NCBI GenBank assembly: GCA_033980235.1
Contig: CM067064.1
Coordinates: 31,070,170 to 31,134,169, forward strand
DNA from: Diadema setosum
Lineage: Eukaryota; Echinodermata; Echinoidea; Diadematoida; Diadematidae
Length of the DNA stretch: 64,000 nucleotides
Reading direction: 5' to 3'
How positions within the stretch are numbered: position 1 is the stretch's first letter; each line of letters begins with the position of its first letter. Below are positions 1 to 11,204 of the stretch, in pieces. Position numbers and translations under genes: made by a program. The notes under the pieces were generated by a model. The model was not told where the DNA came from. It ran no database searches and was given only the letters and a program-made list of their open reading frames with translations.

Positions 1-278
1 CCCCCTGCCTTCTGAAAGAGGCAGTCAAGTACTCTTTTATTGTGGGAGAAAAGTAAAAAATATGTTGAATTTTCTTAATATTTTCTTTATATCGTTCTAT
101 GCATGTGACATCACAAACTGTATTAGTCTTATCATCCAGTGATGATGCCACTGTAACTTCGAAAATTCATAACCTTGAACAGATTGTCTGATTTTCCTCA
201 AACTTTCACTGATATGTTCTGCTGTTATTGCTACTTTCACTCAATCTACAGGACTATTAAGGTGAACTTGTCCTTTAA
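1..278. repeat. TTAA foldback element, family A, right half
   Basis: This truncated copy has the same order of motifs as the right half of 2972-3534: GCATGTGACATCA, AACTTTCACTGAT, TCACTCAATC and the terminal AACTTGTCCTTTAA. The left half lies outside the window. Confidence 0.75.
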
Positions 279-605
279 GTGCACTTGTATCCTGGCTTTC
301 AGCTCATCAGAGGTGTGTGTCTTTATATCTTATCAACCGTGATGAGTGGCAAACATCGTGTTTGCAACCGACTTTTGAAACCAGGGCTCTGTAATGCAAA
401 ACGCCAGCAATCAATTGCCATTTCCCAGTTCTGGATTCCGATTGGTCGGGTCGGAATGGATATTGATTGCTTTTTTTTTTTGCAGCTAGCAATCGATGTG
501 TAAAAGTTTTGGATTACTGAACCCGGACAGCTCTGCATCCTTAGATCATCCCACTTCTGCCCCCATAGCTGGGAGTGATTTTGTCATTTATCATCCTCAA
601 TTCTT

Positions 606-709
606 CTTGTTTCCTCTTTCTCTCTCCCCCCTCCCCCTCCCCCCCCCTTCCCCCCTTCCCCATCCCACCACCCCTCCATTACCCCTTCCCCCTCCCGATC
701 CGCAAACAG
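606..709 (+). promoter_or_regulatory. Very long pyrimidine tract and 3' splice site
   Basis: Roughly 95 bases of almost pure C and T (C-runs up to nine) lead to the CAG acceptor of the 710-772 exon. It is much longer than an ordinary polypyrimidine tract and richer in C than T. Tracts of this type are bound by PTB or PCBP proteins in other animals. A role here is inference. Confidence 0.5.
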
Positions 710-772
710 GATGTGTTCCTGATATGTTTCTCCGTTGTGAGCCCCGTGTCGTACGAAAACGTGAGAGCCAAG
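710..772 (+). CDS. Rac-like GTPase, internal exon (Rac residues ~76-96)
   Basis: This 63-nt exon encodes [21 protein letters not shown], the strand beta-4/helix alpha-3 segment of Rac GTPases. It is preceded by a C/T-rich tract and a CAG acceptor (707-709) and followed by the consensus donor GTGAGT (773-778). It starts and ends in phase 0. It is the first visible coding exon of a plus-strand gene; the P-loop and switch exons must lie left of the window. Compared with the minus-strand Rac gene here it differs at a few positions, for example V for L in CFSVV and Y for F in SYEN. The family call is firm for Rac/Cdc42/RhoG, and Rac is the best fit. The exact orthologue is not known. Confidence 0.93.
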
Positions 773-2971
773 GTGAGTTCAAGCCAAAAGTGGCGGGAGG
801 TGGAAATTCCGCAAGTGGTATGGTCTGTGGCATTGTGCGCCCCATCTATTCCAGTCACATTTTGTTACAACTGGCCGGAGTGCAAGTAGCAAAGAGTAAA
901 TGTCTCTTCTGTTTTAATCACTTTTATCAGGAAAATCACAGGATTGTTACAGTTTTTTTTGAGGCAAGAAGATAAATTGCACAAGACCATTTCATACATA
1001 GCCTTGAAAAGATAAACAGGTGTAGCATGATTCAGTAAATGTTTTGGGCATCTCAGCGACAACTCTAGAAAAAATGTTGATCGTTCTCACTACACACTGC
1101 TCTACAGACAGCCAACACCACATTTTTTGGAGTATTTTACCCCTCTAGGGGGGATTTTCCAGAGCTGGGGAGAGATCCAAGAGGGTTCGCAAATTTTCTG
1201 GCGAGATGCAAACGACCTTTTTTACACCTCCAGTGCTGGCATGGGTAATGGGCGATTTGGGTGATTGACGGGCGTGGACTGGTTCCAGGCGAATTCATGC
1301 ATGATTTAATGCCTGTCTGGCACATTACGAGATTGCCCACGTCAATGCGTGCAAAATGGTTCTGGCGGCCCGCTTTGTGGCTTCCTTTTTATGAATATCA
1401 TTACACCGAGAAGAGACGTTAAGGGGTGGGGGGGGGGGGGGGGGAGGAGGGTGATGTTGCATTCAGTCTGTGACAATTTTCATTTTCTTTCAATGCAGAT
1501 ATTCATTGTTGAGCTTGTAACTGAGATAGCCCCGATGCTTACGGATGTTCAGGGCTTTCTTGGGTTGGGGTGAAATTTGGCTGTGTGGTGTATTTCTTAC
1601 TTCGTATGATTATTGATATGGGAAAGCATCCAAATGCTAGAAAATATGACAACTTCCCAAAGTACATTCAAGATGTACTATGTATATGTGATGAATCTCA
1701 AGCTTCAAAAACTGTAGTCAAGCCTTGTGAGAATACTCAAACAAAACAAGCAGTATTCATCGTTTGCTGAATGATTTGTAAAAAAAAAAAATCTGTCTGC
1801 CATTACTGGAGGAAGCCCATTCCATTGCCTTTCAAGTGACATAGGAAATCTGCAGTGTTGTGCAATACCAGATGCTGAGAATCTGAGACATATATACATG
1901 TATTTGAACAGTTTTATCACAAAACAAGCCTAGAAGAACTCTATTCTTGTTAAGTTGAGATATTTGTGATTAAATCTGCTAAAAACAAAGAAAGTAAAAA
2001 GAAAATACAGGATATTTTTAATCATATCAAAACTTCAAGAATAGTCTTTGTTATGTTACAAGTGAGGTGTCACTGGAAATGTTTTATTTTGCTCTGATGA
2101 TGGACCTATTTTAAAATGTTTTAGAATGGTGCTTAGCCCATTTTGCAATGAAACTCGATATTTCTGTGCACCAATACATCAGACCAAGGTTTGACTCAAG
2201 TTAGGCATCACTTTTAAGTAGGACGTCGATTTCCGTTTTACAGAGATTATGTTACACCGAAAAGTCATGTGCGACCGTACATAAGGTTAGAAACTGCACT
2301 TGACTTCATAATAAAGTCACATACCCTATATTAGTTGCTGGTAAGCAATGTTATTATACAGAATGGCTGCCAATGTAGAATGATTGGTGAGAGAGTTCTT
2401 GCCGAGAAAAGAGAGCAAATTTTACAATGACCTCGGCGGTCAAACACCATTAGGGTACAAGTGTGCATCTTTCTGGCTTTTATTGAGTGATTTGATGGTT
2501 ATGTTTTTGTTGTGTGTTCGTATTCTATATGTAAGTATTGTGTGTGTTTGCATGTTTATGATGCTGATAAGAATGTGATAGAGTTCAATTTCAACTCGGT
2601 ATCAGAGGGTAAAGAGTATAAAAAACTCACCTTTTGACTCGGTAATTCCATTGTAAGTGATACCTACAAAAGCATAGTCCATGTATATTGGAATATTCTG
2701 TCATACTGTATTCGCTGGTGGTTTGTCGTCGTTGCTGCTGTAATGCGATATTAAGATTAGTTGTTGATGGTGGATGCTCATTTGTGGAGATGTTCTAACT
2801 ATTGATAGTGTATATCACTGCAGTATAATTCAGAGTAGTTGCTTGCTGTGAATTGAAAATCAGTATGTTCTCTTCCTGTAGTTGCTAAAGATGAATAATT
2901 GATACTACAAAATGCAAGTGTAATGATAATAATGGCGAAGATAAGGACAAGGCTATGAGAGCTTACAATCA

Positions 2972-3534
2972 TTAAAGGACAAGTTCACCTTCATAGACAT
3001 GGGGGTTGAGTGAATGCAGCAATATTAGTAGAACGGATCAGCGAGAGTTTGAGAAAAATTGGACAATCCGTTCAAAAGTTATGAATTTTTGAAGTTTCTA
3101 CTCAGTCACGGCTGGATGAGAAGACTACTATAGCTTGTCATGTCACATGAGTACAATATAAAGAAAGTATAAAGAAAATTCAACATATTTTCACTTTTCT
3201 CGCATAACAAAAGAACACTCGCTTCTTTCTTTCAGAAGGCAAGGGGAATAATATTTCCCTTAACACATGTCAGTAACGAGTCGAAGAAATGTGCACTTTA
3301 TTAAAAAAGTAAAGTTTTGTGAAATTCTCTTTTTATTTTCCTTATACCGTTGTACGCATGTGACATCATACACTGCAGTAGTCTCCTCATTCAGCAGTGA
3401 TTGTGCAGATGCTTTAAAAATTCATAACTTCTGAACGGATTGTCAGATTTTCCCCAAACTTTCACTGATGTGTTCTACTAATATTGTTGCATTCACTCAA
3501 TCCGTATGTATATGAAGGTGGACTTGCCCTTTAA
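2972..3534. repeat. TTAA foldback element, family A, complete
   Basis: This 563-bp element is bounded by TTAA. Its left arm (TTAAAGGACAAGTTCACCTT, CAATCCGTTCAAAAGTTATG) is the reverse complement of its right arm (AACTTCTGAACGGATTG, GGACTTGCCCTTTAA). The arms are about 250 bp, so the element can fold on itself. It has no coding capacity. TTAA ends suggest a piggyBac-type origin (inference). Confidence 0.8.
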
Positions 3535-4159
3535 TAATCCACCAAAGTCAGAAAAGAAAAGAAAGAAAAATTATGCAAATGTGGAAAATTTTAGGTGTAT
3601 AAATTGAATGTTTGCATGCGACTACACATACTGCTATTTTTGACAAGTAAAAACAATATGTGCATAGAGTGTGACCCCCTGAAAACCAACCCAGAGACCA
3701 CATTGAAAGCCCACATTGACTGACCACATTGAGTCAATTAAGTTGAACTTTGTGGATATTGACCAAGGTCTTTTGTCGTTAAGTGCAAATTATTTTGGAA
3801 CACACCCAGATCTTAATAGTGTCGTAATTTGAGAGTTTCCACAAAGGCAAGTACAAATATTTGTTTTGGAAAAGGTAATTCCCAATCCTTCCACAAATTG
3901 TCATGCACAGCTTGTCAACTTTTACCTACATGTACTATATAGTGACATAATTATTTTTGTTGGGTTTTGTTGATTGAGTTACTAATTTGTGGTCAATTTG
4001 TTTGTGTGGTCGTGCATACATTGTGCGTAAGATTGAATATTTTGTCTAAGATTGAATATTTTGTCTGTATTTACTGAGTATATTTCACAATTATTAAAAT
4101 GCTATAGGCGTATCAGGGCAATTACCCCCCCACCCCCCATCTAAATAATGGTTGATGAT

Positions 4160-4247
4160 AAGGTTAGAGCAAAGATTAGGATTAGGGTTAGGTTTAGGGT
4201 TAGAGTTTGGGGGATTAGGGTTAGGATTAGGGCTAGGGTCAGGAAAA
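4160..4247. repeat. Interstitial telomere-like repeat (TTAGGG)n, degenerate
   Basis: A run of TTAGGG, TTAGGATTAGGG and GGGCTAGGG variants spans about 85 bp. It matches the animal telomere hexamer with scattered substitutions and sits in the intron before the 4576-4710 exon. Confidence 0.7.
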
Positions 4248-4443
4248 GGGTCTGGGGTAATTGCCCAAGACCCTTTATACACTGTAGGCCTTCAGCACAG
4301 TACAGATGCCTTCCATAGCCATGGGCTGAAATGAGAAGAAGAAAGATACAATGGGATCAAAGGAAACAGCTTCGGGGTGCAGCCTGGAAAAAAAAAATGC
4401 TGTCATCTTCTGTGAGCACACAGACTACAATATGTATTTAATA

Positions 4444-4536
4444 TTAACCCGTTAAGGATGGACTGATTTTTCTGTAACATGCATTTCCCATAGACACCTG
4501 CCCGAGTATACTCGGAACTCGTCCTGAACGGGTTAA
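4444..4536. repeat. 93-bp TTAA-bounded mini-foldback beside an exon
   Basis: The ends are TTAACCCGTTAAGGA and TCCTGAACGGGTTAA, near-perfect inverted repeats with TTAA at both tips. The right end lies 39 bp from the 4576 exon, so branch point and pyrimidine tract must lie in the short gap or inside the element. Confidence 0.7.
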
Positions 4537-4575
4537 ATACTAATAAGATTTGCTTTCTTCATATTTTCCTCACAG

Positions 4576-4710
4576 TGGGCACCAGAGGTCAGACATCACT
4601 GCCCCAACACACCCATCATCCTGGTGGGCACCAAGCTGGACCTCAGGGATGACCCAGACACGGTCAACAAGCTGAAGGACCGGAACCAGTACCCCATCAG
4701 ATACCAACAG
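4576..4710 (+). CDS. Rac-like GTPase, exon with TKLD motif (residues ~97-141)
   Basis: This 135-nt exon lies between a CACAG acceptor (4571-4575) and donor GTCAGC (4711 on), phase 0 at both ends. The protein starts [20 protein letters not shown] and continues [13 protein letters not shown]. It contains the guanine-specificity motif G4, here TKLD. The alanine in WAPEV replaces the tyrosine of the usual Rac WYPEV. In the minus-strand paralogue the same coding block is fused to the preceding exon, so this gene has an intron (773-4575) that the other lacks. A 93-bp TTAA-bounded foldback element ends only 39 bp upstream of the exon. Confidence 0.95.
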
Positions 4711-5132
4711 GTCAGCTAGAGGGGGGCAAGGCCTTGTCACTCAGGGTGCTGGAAAAAACAACAACAAACAAGCAAAATATACCAAACCAAACCAAACCAA
4801 AGAAAAGATAAAAACAAAACTTTGCCAACTTGCCCACTTTCCCAGGACAACCAAAATTCTTGTTGTTGGGCAAGTGCTGTGAACAGGGACTTGCCTGTTC
4901 AGTATGGGGCCCTTGCAGGAGAATTATGTAATGAAATACCCCTTTTATGAGCTCCTCCCCTCACAACTCACTTTATCTGTTACCATCTGACATGTTTATC
5001 ATTCTATAGATGTTTTTGATGGATACAAGAAGTGATGTCTACATTGTAAATGCACTGAAATCCAGTTTTTGTAGAGCTAATTTCATGCAGAGCATTGCGC
5101 AGTCTGCTAATGGCTTGCTGAAACAGACTGGA

Positions 5133-5322
5133 TACAGTGCCCTCCCATTATAACGAACACGGTTATAATGAAATTTTGTTACAATGAAGTAAAAATTCAT
5201 ATCCCCAAATTATAATAGTACATATCTTTGTATACTTTATTTGTTCTGCTGTAATGAAATTTTGATATAACGAAAGAAAACTGCCAGTTCCGAGGGCTTC
5301 TTTATAATGGGAGTTGCCTGTA
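5133..5322. repeat. Tigger/pogo-like MITE, family T1
   Basis: TA-flanked termini TACAGTGCCCTCCCATTATA and, inverted, TACAGGCAACTCCCATTATA enclose TTATAATGAAATTTTG-type subterminal motifs. CAGT-starting termini and TA target sites are typical of pogo/Tigger elements. It lies in the intron before the CSLL exon. Confidence 0.7.
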
Positions 5323-5634
5323 CATGAATGTCAGTATAGAGGAGCTGCTGTGGATAAGATCTCATATGATAAATCACAAGCTCCCTGATTCAAGTCCCCT
5401 TCCAGCAGTTGTTGTGCCTTTAGTTCTGCAGTCATAGAATACCATCTTAATCCTTCACTAAGTCAGTAGTTTCTGTGAATTGGTGTACCATAGCTGGGGT
5501 GCTTGTGTTGATTAAACAGGATTTGAAAAAACACTTCCTACGGATGTTACTGAATGTTTCACCTTTCGTATTGGATACTAGTTGGTGAAATCTGCTTTCA
5601 CTGACCCTATGCTGCTAAGCGGAGGGCACTGGAG

Positions 5635-5839
5635 TACTGTATAAGCTGTTACTTCCATGAGGATTTAATTATCGTGAATTTCGCGAATCACAGTTGGATC
5701 GCGAAATTGGATCGCGAAAATGTCTCCATGCCCTAGGGTAATAGTGCATTTACATTAGCATCGGCATCAATTTGCAAAAATGTCTATGACCTCATTTGCA
5801 AAAATATCTGTACGCGAAAAATAACAGCATATACAATAC
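5635..5839. repeat. Short palindromic element, family G (GCGAAATT type)
   Basis: Ends TACTGTATAAGCTGTTA and TAACAGCATATACAATA form an imperfect inverted repeat. The interior carries TTCGCGAATC and GGATCGCGAAA motifs shared with 9955-10199, 11011-11204, 16867-17077 and 35668-35889. Confidence 0.6.
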
Positions 5840-6166
5840 TCTTCAGTTTCATCCTCATGGGAGTTTGTGGAACTTACCTATACATTAGTAGCTTAAAAAG
5901 TGCAACCTTTCACACATTTGACTCTTTTCGCTAGGCCAAGTTCAGCGAACCATGCATGTTCATATTGTTGTGGATGAGTGTAATTTTGTTCGAAATCAAA
6001 TGTCTCCAAAACTGTTCATATATTCTTTTTCCCACTCCACAAAATATTCCATGCTTCCACTGTGCCGTGCAAAAAGTCAACACATACCAACTGTTTGAGA
6101 AAACAACAATGACAATATTTTTGTGGTTTTTGTTTCTATTTTATCTCCTCCTCTTGTGTTGGACAG

Positions 6167-6325
6167 GGGATCCAGATGCACAAAGAGATCAATGCAGTCA
6201 AATACCTGGAGTGTTCGGCGCTCACCCAGAAGGGGCTAAAGATGGTGTTCGAGGAGGCCATCCGGGTGTTCCTCTACCCCCCGAAGCCACCCAAGAAACG
6301 CAAGCATCAATGCTCTCTCCTATGA
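6167..6325 (+). CDS. Rac-like GTPase, terminal exon with CSLL CAAX box
   Basis: The terminal coding exon follows acceptor GGACAG (6161-6166) and ends at TGA (6323-6325), giving 52 codons. It begins [20 protein letters not shown], so it carries the G5 motif ECSAL, then helix alpha-5 ([11 protein letters not shown]). The hypervariable tail, [11 protein letters not shown], is proline-rich and polybasic, followed by the CAAX box CSLL. A final leucine fits geranylgeranylation and the basic stretch fits plasma-membrane binding; this is family knowledge. A longer open frame over the same DNA (5956-6579) is a different frame and is not the gene. I see no second terminal exon in this paralogue. Confidence 0.95.
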   Translation, partial: GIQMHKEINAVKYLECSALTQKGLKMVFEEAIRVFLYPPKPPKKRKHQCSLL

Positions 6326-7134
6326 TAGAACCTCGCCCCTGTCCTCCCCCTCCTCCTCCCCCTCGTCCTCCTCCTACTCCTCCCCCTCCTCCTCCTTCTT
6401 CCTCCCGCGATACTAGATACTTCCCCTTCCCGTTCTTGTTTAAAAAACTCTTTTATCATGTCAGTAGCATTGATTATCAAAAGCCCTGTCTAGAACCAAG
6501 GATGGTAGTGGTTGATACACTTAACAGTACTTCTGCTATAGAAATGCAGAGACGAGAGTGTATGTACACCTGTAGGTAAGAGCTCATTTACCGTTTGTCA
6601 CAGTATCAGAGACAGATGTAAAATTAAAAGCAGAAGTGATGTGTAAAATGATATTGGGGATGACGTTCAGCTGCCTTTTATGTAAACAGGGCCGTGAGCT
6701 CAAATTCCTGTGAAGAGATGCAACGAAGTCCACTCCAAGAGTCGGCGCCCTCATGTGACGGTTGCTAATTGTGATTTAAGGATGACTTGTGACGTCCCTT
6801 GTGATGGAGAGCATGTGGTACGCAGTGCCGCAAAAGAATTCGCATCAGATGTAATGCTGCCCAAATATCGGAAGTCGGGCATGAGCTTGTTGAATGCATA
6901 CAGTGTGTATGAGATGATGTCCTTTCTGCCTCTTTAGACTACTATTTGAAAAGCTCAGTACAAGTCGCTTTGTGGCATCGGTAAATGTACTATCTGTAAA
7001 ATTTTTTAAAAAGCCAAATCAAATAGACAGGGAATGTACTGTCTTATCTGTGGAAATGTATCTGATTATGAGAAGAACAGCTTGTTCTTGTTTCTGTATA
7101 TAAAAGTGTTCCAATTTTGTAAAGAAAAATAAAA
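6326..7134 (+). other. Probable 3' UTR of the plus-strand Rac-like gene
   Basis: The TGA is followed by a C/T-rich stretch (about 6330-6410), then non-coding sequence up to an AATAAA hexamer at 7128-7133. That is the first canonical poly(A) signal I noticed downstream of the stop, so the UTR would be about 0.8 kb. The open frame at 6710-6937 has no recognisable domain and is treated as UTR. Confidence 0.5.
7128..7133 (+). terminator. Candidate poly(A) signal AATAAA, plus-strand Rac-like gene
   Basis: AATAAA lies about 0.8 kb after the CSLL stop codon. This is a motif match only; cleavage site and use are not proven. Confidence 0.45.
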
Positions 7135-7149
7135 GGAGAACATAAAGAT

Positions 7150-9950
7150 TTAATAGCTACTATGATGTACGCGTAGGACTAGTCTTTGTTAAGTTACTAG
7201 AAGTTAAAGACAAGGCGTCCCACCTGCAGGTTCCATATGATTCATTGAGTTTAGGCAGTAGGTGTTATGTGAGCATGATTTTATCCATCTTCGTAGTTAC
7301 CAAAATGTACAGATTGGAAAGTACTGCCATATTACAGAGACTGGTATTTGGCACACCTGTAAGTTTACTACGATGATGGAAATCAAGGAGCTATCGATGT
7401 CGATCACTGTGTGAAATGTTATTCGTCAAGAGGTTAATGTCTTTGATTGATTCATTGTTGTTGTTTTTTTAAGAGGACCTTAAATTATTTGTACAGACCA
7501 GTACTGCATACACTCTACTGACAATCCTTTGTGGAAATCATCATTTGTTTTTTTGTTTTTTTTTGTTTTTTGAAGTAGCACAAAATATTTTAACCAAGGA
7601 ACTTTTACACATCTGGAAATAACAAGATATGCTCTTGAAAAGTTATGTATGTAGAAGGTTAAAGGTGTTCTACCACTGCATGTCATCCGTTACTGGCAAG
7701 AACGTGTTCACGTTTTCTGGACTTTGTCTACGGCACGAATAGGTGATTTTCTCGATGATGAATTACCAGACATTTGCAGGTCTCCAATGAATGGATGTAA
7801 TCTGATTGAATCTTGATTGGCTGCTCGTACGTCATCAGGAAGTACAATCTTTCAGACCTCGACACCTAATTTATGCAGGGTTTTTTTTCCTTCAGGCAAT
7901 TCCAGTCGTATTCCACAAAATCATGTATGATAAGTTTCCTTCCTACGTTTGTTGTTAGACTCGCTGGATTTAGTGTCAGTGCTGTATGTTGGGGGCCCCA
8001 CTTCACAAAGAGTTCATAGTACAAGAATTGCAAAGTCCAATAGTTGTGGTTGCCATGGAAACCAAATAGTGAGCCACCAACAAGCTGTGAGCATTTCTTT
8101 TTCCTATTCTCGATGATGCTGTGGTGGCTGCAGGATGTTGCCACCAACATCAGTTTGCGACTGCCTTCACGAAGTGGGACAAATTAGATGTAGAGGGGGT
8201 GAGAAGTTATGCCGGAGAGAGAGCGACGTCTGGAGTGTGTAATCCCACGAAGGAAGTTTTCAACATGAGGTAGAGTGCGCGTATCTCTGGCATGCCTGAT
8301 GGTGGATGGTGGGTCTCCTGATGAAGGCATGCCACACGATCCAAGACCAAAGAGAGAAAAGAAAACAATACTCCGCTTTTTGATTTCCAACCACCCCCCC
8401 CCCCCTTTGTGTCTCAGTCTCGCAATCCATCGAGAACACAGACGTTGACCTAGCATCGACCTCATGTAAACGATTTTGTGATGTATCTTTTGCGAAGTTG
8501 GTAGGAGATGGCTGTTCTCCTCTATGTTAATCCAAAGATGTAATGATTCAGTACCGCAACGACATTTCGTCAAAAACTGTCCGTTTTTATGACCATACGG
8601 CTTCTCGTATGTACTGTTTTATCCTGTGTGTAGGTCTCAATGGCTGTTGTTAAAAGTAGATATTCATCTCAGCTCATTGTATTTCAAATTGCTTCAGCTT
8701 AAAGAAGTGAACGCTTTGAAGTAAACTGGTATCAGAATTTCTCTTTTTCAAAAGCCTAATGTGAGTTAGTCTTCTTTTTTTTTTCTTTTTTTCTTTTATC
8801 TTAGTACGGTGTTGATGATGTTGATTCTGACAGTAAGTCATTCTTTATTGTCCTTTGTTGGAAGTTGATACCTGCCTGCACTAATGGTTGCTTAAAGTTT
8901 GTAGGTTGATGAAGGTTTGCTATTTCAGGGTATCATACTAACATTTCATACTGGCACAAGTTGGGTTATAATCTTGGCTAACCCACTTTCCGTTAGGGCT
9001 GTTCTTGAGAAACCTTTCTTTTTTTTTCTCTCTCTCAAAAATTCACCCACTTCATTTCTCAACCAAAAGCAGGGTTCAAACTGTGGGGAGTGCTTTGCCC
9101 CACACACGCCCCAGAAGACAGACAAGATTTACAATCCGGTCCCTTTCTGGTTTGCCCCAGGTGACTAGAAATAGTCCTCAAATATAATAACAACCTGGCA
9201 CATCTTGCCATAGATAGGAACAAAAAGAACCTAGTGTAGAAATGAGGGAAGGTATCTCTGATTTACTTGCGTCTGTCAATTTCAGTACTGTGTATGTATG
9301 TGTGTGCAGGTAATGATTTGAAAAATCCAATGCTATGGGCATTTGGGTTAAATGGTGTTTTTTCACATTGCACAAAGCATAAGAGCTGGTTGTAGATTTC
9401 CGTTCTCAATTTGGTATATTTTTATGCATCCTCTAAGGAAGCCTATCTTGGGTACACTGGATTTATATGAGTGGGACTACAGCACTCTCTGTATAACAGC
9501 TTTGTTTTTTTCATCTCGGTGGTATGATGCTCCGAATCAGGTGTACAGTACTCTTGATACAGATATTTATTTGGGATGAGGGAGATTGAAGTGAAGACGG
9601 ACAGAAAAAGTGCAAAACGATGACTTTCATTTGCCAAGTACTCTATATGCTGGGTTTTATCTGGCAAGTCTTGTGTTTTCCATGTGCCATGCAAGGACTT
9701 TTCTGAAGAGCCTTTCAGGTAATGTGTTGGACAATATCTACAGACATGCACACTTAAAAGGAAATATTGTCCTTTAATTTATGTTTGAAAATCATTTGAC
9801 TTTTACTGCCAGGGTGGTAGAAAAGGATTCCAACAAACAAATTTGAAGCTGTCCTAGTGGGCACATTGTGACATCATTGTAATAGTTTTAGCTATGTTTA
9901 TATCATGGACATAAACTTGTATGTGTGATGCACGTGGCTAGAAACACAAT
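7150..9950. other. Intergenic, nothing recognised
   Basis: Between the plus-strand gene's poly(A) signal and the first palindromic element I see only short A, T and C runs and short open frames without domains. No exon or RNA gene was recognised. Confidence 0.5.
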
Positions 9951-9954
9951 GTAT

Positions 9955-10199
9955 TACTGTATGCGCCATATATTTTGCGAGTCTAAATTTTCGCGAATCG
10001 GGAATTCCCGACGATTTCGCGAGTGGTTAAATTCGCGATCGTAGAGTCTGTACTGAACGGAGAAGTGTACATGCGTATGTCACATTCACATCGGGATCAG
10101 AGTCAATATATTTTCGCGTGTCTTTAATTTCACGAATAGCACCTGACTCGCGAAATTCGCGAAAATAAAAACCTCGCGAAATATTTGGCGTATACAGTA
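9955..10199. repeat. Short palindromic element, family G
   Basis: Ends TACTGTATGCGCCATATATT and, inverted, TACTGTATACGCCAAATATT are nearly identical. The interior has repeated TTCGCGAAT and CGCGAAATTCGCGAA motifs. No open frame. Confidence 0.75.
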
Positions 10200-11010
10200 A
10201 CTCCAGTAGATTGTCTTGATATCTTTCAACAAAAAATCTCTGAGCTCAAAACATGTTCTTGTAGTGGGAAATGCCAAAATTACCAGTGCCATGTATTATA
10301 TGGAAGAAGTGTGGGGTGCAGGTAATGCATACATCATATTTTGATTTTTGCAAGTCGACCGACATTCACAAAATGAACAACTCCTGAACATGTTGCCTCC
10401 GGTGACAGAAATGCAAAGTATTGTATATCAATTCTCCAATGTGGGAAATTGTGAAGTTTTCTCTTGAAAGGGGATAGTCTTTATTCATTGTCATTATGAT
10501 TCTCAATTGCAATTGTAACCATTTGCAAAATTGTCCTACAAGACTCGATTTGGAAAAATATAATGCTCATGAAATATGTTGCCTATACAGTGCAGAAAAG
10601 ATCATGACTGCATGTACATCTTAATTGATTAACAGAGAAATTTAGTTCAACAGTTTAGTGGAGGTAAGATGGTGTGGAAGTGACACATAACTAAAACAGT
10701 TATATGCGAGAAAAGAAAATTTTAAGATTATGTTTATTGAACAAAGCTGTGTCTGTATGTTGCTTCAGCTGGCCTTTGAGATATTTTCTGACGATGTTCA
10801 ACCATTTGCTGACATTGAAAAATCAAGATTTGTACAAACTGTGTAAATAGATAATGTATGTAAGTGTATAACACATTGTAAGTATGAGAATGGACAGGAG
10901 ACTACTAGTATGTACAAAGTCAAGCTGAGATTCAGATGAAGGAATTATGAGAAACAAGAATGTTACGAAAACAAGGAATTAACAGTTTAAGAATCCAGGC
11001 TTTTTGTTTT

Positions 11011-11204
11011 ACTATATACATTATTATTTTCACGAGGGCTTAATTTTCATGAATTTTGCGAATCATTGTAGGACTATGAACTAATAACAGAAAAATGTCG
11101 TCATCTGCTATGGTAATGGTGCATGCATGATAGCCTCGATGTCAATTCATGAAAACAACGTCTCGCGAAAACATCTGTACGTGGATTTAATAGCTTATAC
11201 AGTA
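11011..11204. repeat. Short palindromic element, family G, decayed
   Basis: It resembles 5635-5839 in order of motifs (TTTTCACGAGGGCTTAATTT, ATGGTAATGGTGCATG, CTCGCGAAAACATCTGTACG, CTTATACAGTA). Its left terminus is degraded. Confidence 0.55.

Noticed and set aside
5956..6579. 207-codon open frame with proline-rich tract
   Set aside because: It overlaps the Rac-like terminal exon in the wrong frame; the correct frame gives ECSAL and CSLL. The proline run comes from a CCT/CTC repeat.
6326..7134. Possible second terminal exon in the plus-strand gene
   Set aside because: No ECSAL-type sequence downstream of the CSLL exon; the stretch reads as 3' UTR.
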